From Candidatus Omnitrophota bacterium (GTDB taxonomy: Bacteria; Omnitrophota; Gorgyraeia; Zapsychrales; Zapsychraceae): a DNA stretch of 35,384 nucleotides. The stretch spans positions 1-35,384 of the forward strand of contig JAGOSC010000030.1 of the NCBI GenBank assembly GCA_018062515.1, read 5' to 3'. The notes under the pieces were generated by a model. The model saw nothing but the letters and a program-made list of their open reading frames with translations, did no database searches and had not been told where the DNA came from. The position numbers and the translations under genes are program-made. Shown here one piece after another: positions 16,730-23,764 of this stretch (positions are counted from its first letter, which is position 1; every line of letters starts with the position of its first letter).

Positions 16730-17686
16730 ATGAATTTTGTATTTTTAGTAGATCAATATGAACGTTGGAATGTAGATAAAGATACTTCGTTTATTCTCAT
16801 GATGGGCGCTCATCGACGAGAACATAACATTTATTTGCTACATGAAGGCGGCATATCCAGTAAAAATGGAAAGTTAACATTTTCTGTTATCCAAGTACAT
16901 CCGCAAAAAAATAACGTTACTCCCTTTATCAATCAAAGAAATAAAGTTCTGACGGACCAAGATATTGATATTATTTTTATCCGTACGGATCCTCCGTTTG
17001 ATAATCACTATTTAATGCAGACATGGCTCTTAGATTTATTGCCAAAGCATATTCCCATCATCAATAAACCTAACGGTATTCGCCAGTGCAATGAAAAAGT
17101 TTGGGCTACGCAATTTACGGATCTTATTCCTCCGACGCTGGTCAGCACACAAAAGTCGGAAATCTTAAAGTTTATCCAGGAATATAAATTAGTTGTCGCT
17201 AAACCGACTGATGGTTTCGGCGGTAAAAATATTCTGCGTTTATCTTCTTCAAACTACAAAGAAGAAAATTTATCGGAATTAACCAAAAATTGGACGCAAG
17301 AAATCATTGTGCAGGAATACATCAAAGAAGCCGAAAACGGTGACAAACGTATACTATTATTAAATGGGGAGCCTATCGGAGCCGTCCTTCGTCTTCATGG
17401 CCCGGATGATTTTCGAAATAATTTCATGACGGGTGGCACTCCCCATGCGACGGGAATGACTCAGCAGGACTTGCATATTTGTTCAATCCTTAAACCGCAT
17501 TTGATTGAAAAGGGTTTATATCTAGTCGGGATTGATGTGATCGGCTCGTATTTAACGGAAGTCAATGTGACATCTCCGACGGGCATGCAGGAAATTAATA
17601 ATCTCAATCATACCCAGCTTGAAGAAAAAGTGATTACCTTCGCCGAAAAATTGATTGACCAATTTAAAACGCCCAGTAAAATATGA
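16730..17686 (+). CDS. gshB: Glutathione synthetase
   Basis: 318 residues, the standard bacterial GshB length. The N-terminus FVFLVDQYERWNVDKDTSF corresponds to the family start. IIFIRTDPPFDNHYLMQTWL is near residue 85, VVAKPTDGFGGKNILRL near 155 is the ATP-grasp nucleotide loop, VQEYIKEAENGDKRILLLNG near 200 and GIDVIG...EVNVTSPTGMQEI near 275-290 hold metal and substrate residues. It adds glycine to gamma-glutamylcysteine. The gene follows gshA by 19 bases and has a GAGG ribosome site. Confidence 0.95.
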   Translation: MNFVFLVDQYERWNVDKDTSFILMMGAHRREHNIYLLHEGGISSKNGKLTFSVIQVHPQKNNVTPFINQRNKVLTDQDIDIIFIRTDPPFDNHYLMQTWLLDLLPKHIPIINKPNGIRQCNEKVWATQFTDLIPPTLVSTQKSEILKFIQEYKLVVAKPTDGFGGKNILRLSSSNYKEENLSELTKNWTQEIIVQEYIKEAENGDKRILLLNGEPIGAVLRLHGPDDFRNNFMTGGTPHATGMTQQDLHICSILKPHLIEKGLYLVGIDVIGSYLTEVNVTSPTGMQEINNLNHTQLEEKVITFAEKLIDQFKTPSKI

Positions 17687-17710
17687 TTCATTAAACATGA
17701 AGAATACGTC

Positions 17711-17950
17711 GTGAAAAATTTAACCTTATATCATCAAGAATTCTGTCCTTACTGCCGTAAAGTCCTCCATTTTATGGAAGCAGAAAACATCAAGTTAAAC
17801 CTAAAGAATGTTTTTGAAAAAGCGGAATATAGTCAAGAACTCATTTCTAAAGGCGGTAAAAGTCAAGTGCCTGCCCTTGAAATCGACGGGAAAATAATGT
17901 ATGAATCTAACGATATCATTCAATGGCTAAAGGAAAATTATAAATCATGA
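17711..17950 (+). CDS. Dithiol glutaredoxin (CPYC)
   Basis: 79 residues, a compact GrxC-like protein. The active site CPYC is at residues 12-15, the cis-proline block SQVPAL near 56 and the glutathione-contact region YESNDIIQWL near 65-75. It reduces disulfides and glutathione mixed disulfides with glutathione. The start is GTG, since no in-frame ATG lies upstream within the gap. The stop overlaps the next gene by four bases. Position inside the gsh operon supports glutathione as its electron donor. Confidence 0.93.
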   Translation: MKNLTLYHQEFCPYCRKVLHFMEAENIKLNLKNVFEKAEYSQELISKGGKSQVPALEIDGKIMYESNDIIQWLKENYKS

Positions 17951-18207
17951 TTACCGATCAAATCAAAGCCACAATCGAAGCAAGCGTACCCCATTCTCAA
18001 GCGATTGTCTTGGACCCGATGCAAGACGGTCAGCATTTACAGGCCTTTGTTATTTCTTCGGAATTTAAAGGAATGCTATTAGTAAAACAACATCAAATGG
18101 TCATGAAACCCTTGAAAGAAGCTTTTGCGACCAATGTGCATGCCCTCGGCCTTAAAACCTTTACACCAGAACGCTGGAATGAAGTCAAAAGTCAATTCGG
18201 ATATTAA
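17947..18207 (+). CDS. BolA family protein (IbaG/BolA2-like)
   Basis: 86 residues. The DGQHLQAFVIS loop near residue 27 carries the histidine used for cluster binding, KQHQMVMKPL near 58 holds the conserved histidine helix, and NVHALGLKTFTPERW near the C-terminus is the IbaG/BolA2 signature. It overlaps the upstream glutaredoxin gene and lies 16 bases before the CGFS glutaredoxin gene, its expected partner in a shared 2Fe-2S complex. This is the second BolA in the window and belongs to a different subfamily from the one at 15005-15283. Confidence 0.92.
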   Translation: MITDQIKATIEASVPHSQAIVLDPMQDGQHLQAFVISSEFKGMLLVKQHQMVMKPLKEAFATNVHALGLKTFTPERWNEVKSQFGY

Positions 18208-18223
18208 CTGATAAGGAGTACAT

Positions 18224-18535
18224 ATGGAAGAATCTACCAAACAACGCATTGAAAATGATGTTAAAAAAAATAAAGTATTTCTTTATATGAAGGGCACGCC
18301 GCAACAACCACAGTGTGGATTTTCTTCGCAAGCCGTCAACCTTCTACAGCATTATAAAGTAGATTTCGGCGCGTTTAATGTTTTTTCAGATGAAGATATT
18401 CGTCAAGGAATTAAAGAATATGCCGATTGGCCGACGATCCCGCAACTGTACGTCAACGGCGAATTTATTGGCGGCTGTGATATTATGATGGAATTACATC
18501 AAAATGGTGAGTTAGAAAATATTCTGAAGTCTTAA
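18224..18535 (+). CDS. grxD: Monothiol CGFS glutaredoxin (GrxD/Grx4)
   Basis: 103 residues. The CGFS active site has its single cysteine at residue 31 within PQQPQCGFSSQAV. The WPTIPQLYVNGEFIGGCDI block near residue 67 is the conserved glutathione-binding and cis-proline region. Dimers hold a 2Fe-2S cluster with two glutathiones, or form a mixed cluster complex with BolA, and pass clusters to other proteins. AAGGAG precedes the ATG. It ends the operon, and its last four bases overlap the convergent Mrp-DUF971 gene. Confidence 0.96.
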   Translation: MEESTKQRIENDVKKNKVFLYMKGTPQQPQCGFSSQAVNLLQHYKVDFGAFNVFSDEDIRQGIKEYADWPTIPQLYVNGEFIGGCDIMMELHQNGELENILKS

Positions 18536-19836
18536 GAAGAAATTAAAGCGATGGCCCGAATATTTTTGTACGTGTAGATTGCCGACGAGTGTCCGTCATT
18601 CCAAGTAATATTGATTCCATAATTCCCCAAAGGAACTATTTCTTTTGGAGCAATATCTGATCGTATATCTTCCGCTTTGATCAATTGCTCACCCGTCAAT
18701 TCATTAACACTCAAGGCATCTTGCGAAATCATTCTTAATGCAAAATTCTTGACTGTCCAGCGATCTTTATTCTCCCAGATCAATTCTACTTTTTCCTGAT
18801 CGAATTTTATCATCGGTATATTTATTTCCCGCGATTTTACTTGTTCAATCTGTTTGAGCATTGACTTGACCGCTGATTGAATGACCTCCGGTTCGTTGGG
18901 CTGAATACCGATACTTAATTCCTGTAAAATAGGAATTTCGGCTAAAACCTCGACGCCAAATCGATTGGCTAATTGTCCCGCGGATGAACGGCCGAATATA
19001 TAATGTTTTTCCTGCGATTCGGTTTTAAGATAAGACATAATTTCGATGATACCGATAATCGGCACGGCAACTTTTTCAAACATAAGTATCCCGCGCGCAA
19101 CGTCGATTAAAGACAATGTATGCGGTGTGGTGATAATCACCGCCCCTGTTAAACGAACTGTCTGTGTAATCGTTAACTGAACATCTCCTGTTCCCGGCGG
19201 CATATCGATCAATAAATAATCCAATTCTCCCCAATCCGTGTTTAACAAAATCTGCTGAATGTATCTAGTCACAACCGGCCCGCGCATAACGGCCGCATTA
19301 TCTCCTAATAAAAATCCGAAAGACATTAATTTCAATTTCTGAAATTCAACGGGAAGAAATTGTTTTTTATTGTTCATAAAAATCTGAACTTTAGGTAAGT
19401 GAAAAATGGTTGGAACAGACGGGCCGTAAATATCGGCATCAACGAGTCCGACTTTAAAATTTTTCTGGCTCAATTCCTGAGCGATGTGCGCTGCCATCGT
19501 TGACTTACCCACACCACCTTTTGCCGACGATATAGCAATAATATGTTTGATTTTAGCGAATGGATTATTGGCCATCGGACTTTCCTGCGGCTGTATAGGT
19601 TTAATCAACTTACTGGCGACATGCTGCACCCCTTCCAATTGTTGGACACTTTCTTCCGCTTTCATTTGAATTTCATGTGATATGGATGATGACTGTGTCG
19701 GAACCGCCAAATCAAAAGAGACTTTGCCGTTATCAACAACAATATTTCTGACTATTCCGTCATCGACGATATTTTTATGACTGGCGGGATTAACAATTGA
19801 ACGAAGGGCATTAATAATTTTTTGAACGGTGATCAT
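18532..19836 (-). CDS. Mrp/ApbC-type P-loop ATPase fused to a DUF971 domain, cysteine-free
   Basis: 434 residues in three parts. Residues 1-80 are a MIP18/FSCA-like domain. Residues 95-335 are the Mrp ATPase with Walker A AKGGVGKST (105-113), DADIYGPSVP near 135 and IDMPPGTGDVQLT near 212. Residues 343-434 are a DUF971 domain (GBBH-like N-terminal) with LIWENKD and ITWNDGHSS. Mrp proteins carry a bridging 4Fe-4S cluster through a conserved CxxC after the NMSY motif. Here that region reads IMSYLKTESQEK (266-277) and the whole protein has no cysteine at all. So it cannot hold a cluster by the usual ligands, although nucleotide-binding residues look intact. It follows the PP-loop gene by three bases, same strand. 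Function may be scaffolding without cluster, or something new. Confidence 0.85.
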   Translation of the reverse strand: MITVQKIINALRSIVNPASHKNIVDDGIVRNIVVDNGKVSFDLAVPTQSSSISHEIQMKAEESVQQLEGVQHVASKLIKPIQPQESPMANNPFAKIKHIIAISSAKGGVGKSTMAAHIAQELSQKNFKVGLVDADIYGPSVPTIFHLPKVQIFMNNKKQFLPVEFQKLKLMSFGFLLGDNAAVMRGPVVTRYIQQILLNTDWGELDYLLIDMPPGTGDVQLTITQTVRLTGAVIITTPHTLSLIDVARGILMFEKVAVPIIGIIEIMSYLKTESQEKHYIFGRSSAGQLANRFGVEVLAEIPILQELSIGIQPNEPEVIQSAVKSMLKQIEQVKSREINIPMIKFDQEKVELIWENKDRWTVKNFALRMISQDALSVNELTGEQLIKAEDIRSDIAPKEIVPLGNYGINITWNDGHSSAIYTYKNIRAIALISS

Positions 19837-19839
19837 AAG

Positions 19840-20856
19840 TTAAATTTTAAGTTTTTCGATGACTTGATCATCGACGGGAATGGAGTCAATAAGCTGTATA
19901 TTGTTACGATCTTTTGAAACCCAGTATTTCATTTGCTGCGGTAGATCATCTTTGTAGCGGGAAAAACGTTGAATTATTCCCGCACACTGGGATAATATTT
20001 CTTGCGGCGGATTTTCACCCTTTAAAAGTAATGTCGGTCCAAGATTATTGGTAAACTGCATAATAATGTCGTCGGGGTGAGCGTACCGCAACAGCCCCTC
20101 ATTTTCCTCATGATCCCGTCCGATAATACATTTATAATTCTTGTCAAAACGATAATGTCTTCCCCATTTTAAAGCGACCGTTTCCCTAAAATTTCTGTAA
20201 CCGTGTTCAAACGTATCTTTAATCCGTTCAGAAAAATTTTGATCGGTTAATAAACAACCGCCGCCGGGCGCGCTATAACCGCTAACTCCCAATTCATCCG
20301 CTAAACTGTATTGGCCTTTACGGGAACGACCTGTAAGATCTAATAATTTACTGCGGTCAATCAATCCTTGTTTTTCAACGTCGGTCGGATCCAAATGCTG
20401 AGCCGATAATGGCCTTAATAACTTACCTTTCAATCCGCTGGCTTCTTCAATTCGATCCAAAGAAAGTCTTTTTTGAGACATGGGACGTTGGCCAAGAACT
20501 TCACCGGTAAAAACGAAATCTGCATTTATATGTTTCATATATTGCGCTGCTCGGGAAAACATATGAATACGGCAATCAATGCACGGATTCATGGCCGCGC
20601 CTCGTCCATATTTTGGTGAACGGACAACTTCTAAATAACGTTCGTCTAATTGCAAAGTAATAAAATTAATGCCAATACTCTGCGCAGCTTCAATCGCAAA
20701 TGTTTTATCACAACATCCCCAAGGCATGGCAAAAAAAACTCCATAAACATCAACGCCTAAGTCCTTAACCACTTTGGCGGCCAATGTGCTGTCTAAACCT
20801 CCGGAGATGAGTCCAACTGCTTTTACTTTTTTTTTGTCATCTGATTGTGAAGTCAT
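19840..20856 (-). CDS. PP-loop ATPase, predicted tRNA thiolation-type enzyme (MnmA/ThiI-like)
   Basis: 338 residues. The PP-loop SGGLDS is at 18-23. A CC pair is at 48-49 and a CxxC in NPCIDCRIHMF at 92-95. The block FVFTGEVLGQRPMSQ follows near 115, then LRPLSAQHLDPTD and the GGGCLLTD motif near 205. The C-terminal third resembles the conserved RNA-contact tail of this uncharacterised branch. Such enzymes adenylate a base and insert sulfur, often into tRNA, but genome annotations as MnmA are by similarity only. It lacks the typical MnmA length and its second catalytic region. An AGAGG ribosome site precedes the ATG. It forms an operon with the cysteine-free Mrp. Confidence 0.72.
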   Translation of the reverse strand: MTSQSDDKKKVKAVGLISGGLDSTLAAKVVKDLGVDVYGVFFAMPWGCCDKTFAIEAAQSIGINFITLQLDERYLEVVRSPKYGRGAAMNPCIDCRIHMFSRAAQYMKHINADFVFTGEVLGQRPMSQKRLSLDRIEEASGLKGKLLRPLSAQHLDPTDVEKQGLIDRSKLLDLTGRSRKGQYSLADELGVSGYSAPGGGCLLTDQNFSERIKDTFEHGYRNFRETVALKWGRHYRFDKNYKCIIGRDHEENEGLLRYAHPDDIIMQFTNNLGPTLLLKGENPPQEILSQCAGIIQRFSRYKDDLPQQMKYWVSKDRNNIQLIDSIPVDDQVIEKLKI

Positions 20857-20895
20857 TTTTTACCTCTGGACAAGTGTACCAATATTATCCTCGAA

Positions 20896-20916
20896 TGCAA
20901 GTATAAATTGCTTGCA
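20896..20916 (+). promoter_or_regulatory. Inverted repeat TGCAAG-N9-CTTGCA, possible operator
   Basis: A perfect six-base inverted repeat (20896-20901 and 20911-20916) with a nine-base AT-rich spacer sits between the divergent PP-loop and ilvB genes and overlaps the -35 box of the ilvB promoter. A dimeric repressor or activator site is plausible; the regulator is unknown. Confidence 0.4.
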
Positions 20917-20939
20917 AAAAGATTTGTTTTGGATATAAT
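20912..20939 (+). promoter_or_regulatory. Predicted ilvB promoter, TTGCAA-N16-TATAAT
   Basis: The -10 (20934-20939) is perfect and the -35 (20912-20917) matches at 4 of 6. The predicted start near 20946 makes the upstream ATGs at 20908 and 20938 untranslatable and supports ilvB starting at 20998. Confidence 0.68.
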
Positions 20940-20997
20940 GGCAAATCAACTTATTAGCACTATTGAACTTAGGATTTCTATCTCAGAAAAAGGTCTT

Positions 20998-22764
20998 ATG
21001 TCAGCCAAAAAACAAATCAAGAAAACGGCTCCTGCCTCAACCGCTAAAAAACAACAACTTACTGGTGCGGAAGCACTTATAAAATGTTTAGAAAACCACG
21101 GTGTTGAATATATTTGGGGTTTATCCGGCGGGGCTGCTATTCCTATCTTCGACGCTTTAGTCGGGTCAAAAATTAAATTAATTCTTGTTCGACATGAACA
21201 AGGCGCTACACATATCGCCGATGGTTATGCGCGCGCAACAGGAAAACCGGGTGTAGTTTTGGTTACCAGCGGTCCTGGAGCAACGAACACCGTCACTGGT
21301 ATTATGACGGCGCATATGGATTCCGTTCCGATGATTGTTTTAACGGGACAAACCATCAGCCCTATGTTGGGAAAAGATGCTTTTCAAGAAGCTGATATTT
21401 TCGGCATTACCATGCCCGTCGTAAAACATAGTTATTTAGTCCGCACTACGAATGATATCCCTCGCATTGTTAAAGAATCTTTTTTTATTACAAATACAGG
21501 ACGACCTGGACCAGTACATATTGATTTACCTAAAGATATTACTTCCGCTCCATTTACCGGCGATACTCTTGATCCGAAAATGGATTTACCCGGATATACC
21601 ATTCCTTCTAAAGGTAAAATTTCTGATATTAAAAAGATTGCAAAACTATTAAATGAATCAAAACGTCCACTTTTATTAGTTGGACATGGTGCGGTTATTT
21701 CTCGAGCATCCGAAGCTGTTGGTCAATTGGCGAGAAAATTACGCGCGCCGATCACCAATACACTTTTAGGTAAAGGATGTTTTCCTGAAACTGATCCTCT
21801 TTCTTTAGGTATGCTCGGTATGCACGGAACCGCTTATGCCAATAAAGCCCTCACTCGCTGCGATTTGATTTGTTCTATCGGTTCGCGTTATGATGATCGA
21901 ATCAATGGAAAAAATGATGAATTCTGTATGGGCGCCAAGAAAATACATATCGATATTGATCCGGCTGAAATGGGAAAAATTGTTAAGTGTGATGCCTCTT
22001 GTATTGGAGACGCTCGACTTATCGTCGAAGAAATAATCAAACTTGTTAAACCATTAGAAACTGAAGAATGGTTAAAAGAATTAAATTCTTATAAGACTCA
22101 ATATCCGCTTAAATTTTCCGACGAAAAAGGATTAACGGCTCAACGTGTTTTATACGATCTTCAGCAAATCACTCAAGGTAAGGCCATTATATCGACGGAC
22201 GTTGGTCAACATCAAATGTGGTCAGCTCAGTTTAACCTCACCCTCAAAGGTGAAAAATGGTTATCCTCCGGCGGCGCTGGAACGATGGGATTCGGATTTC
22301 CAGCCGCTATCGGTGCTCAATTCGGGTGTCCGAATGATTTAGTTGTTGCCGTCGTCGGCGATGGTGGCTTTCAAATGACATTATTTGAATTATCGACGGT
22401 GTTTATCCATAAATTACCGGTTAAAATACTTGTTGTTGATAATAAATATTTAGGAATGGTACGCCAGTGGCAAGAATTATTTTTTGATAATCGTTTGAGC
22501 GGCGTCGATCTCGAAGGAAATCCTGACTTTGTTAAATTAGCTGAAGCCTACGGCATCAAGGGCTTTCATATCGATAAAGTTGAACATTGTCATGAGCGAT
22601 TAAAACAAGCCTTAGATTATAAAGGCCCGGCTTTGATTCACGCGGAAGTTATTAAAGTAGATAATGTTTTCCCGATGATCCCAGCCGGAAAATCGGCGTA
22701 TCAAATGATTATTGAACCGCCATCTAAAGATCAAAAACTAGAAAAACCTACAGGTAGCACATAA
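20998..22764 (+). CDS. ilvB: Acetolactate synthase large subunit
   Basis: 588 residues from ATG 20998, which has AAAGG upstream and lies downstream of the predicted transcription start; longer readings do not. A short lysine-rich tail precedes the enzyme proper. The N-terminal domain has the catalytic glutamate in RHEQGATHIADGYARATGK and SGPGATN. The central domain binds FAD, and the C-terminal domain has GDGGFQMTLFELS and NKYLGMVRQW for thiamine diphosphate and magnesium. It condenses two pyruvates to acetolactate, or pyruvate with 2-ketobutyrate, to begin valine, leucine and isoleucine synthesis. The next gene, ilvH, overlaps its stop by one base. Confidence 0.95.
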   Translation: MSAKKQIKKTAPASTAKKQQLTGAEALIKCLENHGVEYIWGLSGGAAIPIFDALVGSKIKLILVRHEQGATHIADGYARATGKPGVVLVTSGPGATNTVTGIMTAHMDSVPMIVLTGQTISPMLGKDAFQEADIFGITMPVVKHSYLVRTTNDIPRIVKESFFITNTGRPGPVHIDLPKDITSAPFTGDTLDPKMDLPGYTIPSKGKISDIKKIAKLLNESKRPLLLVGHGAVISRASEAVGQLARKLRAPITNTLLGKGCFPETDPLSLGMLGMHGTAYANKALTRCDLICSIGSRYDDRINGKNDEFCMGAKKIHIDIDPAEMGKIVKCDASCIGDARLIVEEIIKLVKPLETEEWLKELNSYKTQYPLKFSDEKGLTAQRVLYDLQQITQGKAIISTDVGQHQMWSAQFNLTLKGEKWLSSGGAGTMGFGFPAAIGAQFGCPNDLVVAVVGDGGFQMTLFELSTVFIHKLPVKILVVDNKYLGMVRQWQELFFDNRLSGVDLEGNPDFVKLAEAYGIKGFHIDKVEHCHERLKQALDYKGPALIHAEVIKVDNVFPMIPAGKSAYQMIIEPPSKDQKLEKPTGST

Positions 22765-23264
22765 TGGACAAAAAAAATAACATTCATACTATCAGTTTGC
22801 TCGTCTCGAATAAACCCGGCGTTCTCATCCGTTGCGCGCAGGTCTTTGCTCGACGAGGATTTAATATTGACTCCCTTGTTGTTTCGACAACGATCAATCC
22901 AAAATATTCACGGATGACGATTACCGCTCAAGGCGATCCGGAAACTCTTGATCAAATCATCAAACAATCCGCTAAACTGATTGATGTCCTTCACGCTGGA
23001 GAACATGATGAAGCATCCACCGTTACTCGTGAATACGCGCTTATCAAGATCAAATCAACGCCGAATACATTGCCAGCTATCAAGAAACTTGCCGCAAAGT
23101 ATAAAGCGAAAATTGTTGATCAAACCAGTAAACTCCTCATCATCGAACAAGCTGGTCCGACGTCCATCCTCAATGAATTTGAAGAACACATGAAAAAATT
23201 CACTATTGTGGAAATGGTCCGTTCCGGAAAACTTGTCATGGCCAAAGGCCAAGAAGCAACTTAA
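22764..23264 (+). CDS. ilvH: Acetolactate synthase small (regulatory) subunit
   Basis: 166 residues, the full IlvH length. The N-terminal ACT domain reads HTISLLVSNKPGVLIRCAQVFARRGFNIDSL, which binds branched-chain amino acids for feedback control, and a second ACT-like half follows with KSTPNTLPAIKKLAAKYKAKIVD. It activates the large subunit and confers valine sensitivity. The stop codon is three bases before the end of the convergent hypothetical gene. Confidence 0.95.
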   Translation: MDKKNNIHTISLLVSNKPGVLIRCAQVFARRGFNIDSLVVSTTINPKYSRMTITAQGDPETLDQIIKQSAKLIDVLHAGEHDEASTVTREYALIKIKSTPNTLPAIKKLAAKYKAKIVDQTSKLLIIEQAGPTSILNEFEEHMKKFTIVEMVRSGKLVMAKGQEAT

Positions 23265-23267
23265 ATT

Positions 23268-23681
23268 TTATTGATCAGCTAAACTACAAGGCATGATTTT
23301 TGGAAGTTCTTTTGGCGGGAGAACAACTTCAGCGATTTCAATTCCACTTTCTGTATATTCAATCGAGGTGATTGAACAACGATCAACATCGATATGAGGA
23401 TCATCAATCCCCATATATAAAGCCACACCTGAACGTAATACTTCCCACTCTAAATGTAAAATAAATTTATTCTCTTCTTCTTTAATATTCAGCGCTTCAC
23501 TCACTTGGGAAAATGGGGCTGTGATGATCTCAGGTAAAGTCCATCCTTTAAAATAATCGTTCAAGCCCGTCGAACCGGTAATTTCACGGCCGCAGGTGAT
23601 CTTTGCGTACTCAAACTTAATGAAATTTTCATCATGATCCAGCTTTATAACCATACTGGATGAACTGTCACTACAAGGCAT
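23268..23681 (-). CDS. Hypothetical protein, 137 aa
   Basis: A TTG-started reading of 141 residues exists, but ATG at 23681 has GGAG six bases before it and is the likelier start. I do not recognise the family. The protein is acidic and soluble, without signal peptide or membrane segment. It has four cysteines: residue 3, one in KITCGRE near 30, one in VDRCSITS near 102, and one in the PCSL tail near 132. The sequence EWEVLRSGVALYMGIDD near 80 may form its core. It sits downstream of nrdAB on the same strand, but the terminator at 23696-23725 and its own promoter lie between, so it is probably transcribed separately. Metal or thiol chemistry is possible but not shown. Confidence 0.7.
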   Translation of the reverse strand: MPCSDSSSSMVIKLDHDENFIKFEYAKITCGREITGSTGLNDYFKGWTLPEIITAPFSQVSEALNIKEEENKFILHLEWEVLRSGVALYMGIDDPHIDVDRCSITSIEYTESGIEIAEVVLPPKELPKIMPCSLADQ

Positions 23682-23695
23682 ATTGGTCTCCAATT

Positions 23696-23725
23696 AAAAA
23701 GGGTTCTCAGAATTGAGAACCCTTT
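23696..23725 (-). terminator. Intrinsic terminator after nrdB
   Basis: AAAGGGTTCTCA and TGAGAACCCTTT form a perfect 12-base stem with a four-base loop, followed on the minus strand by five Ts in total. It would end nrdAB transcripts about 40 bases past the nrdB stop. On the plus strand the stem lacks a good T tract. Confidence 0.8.
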
Positions 23726-23726
23726 C

Positions 23727-23754
23727 ATTCTACTGTCTTAAATATACTTGTCAA
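23727..23754 (-). promoter_or_regulatory. Promoter overlapping the nrdB terminator, TTGACA-N16-TAGAAT
   Basis: A perfect -35 (23754-23749) and a 5/6 -10 (23732-23727) are 16 bases apart on the minus strand. The expected start, near 23720, falls inside the upstream arm of the terminator stem. A transcript beginning there would lose half of the stem and escape termination, giving the hypothetical gene at 23268-23681 its own expression. Confidence 0.6.
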
Positions 23755-23764
23755 GCTTAGGTCT

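Noticed and set aside
17697..17714. Five-codon mini-ORF overlapping the glutaredoxin GTG start
   Set aside because: No ribosome site and such short frames are expected by chance.
20908..20997. Longer N-terminus for the acetolactate synthase large subunit
   Set aside because: It begins at or inside the predicted promoter, ahead of the transcription start; ATG 20998 has a ribosome site.
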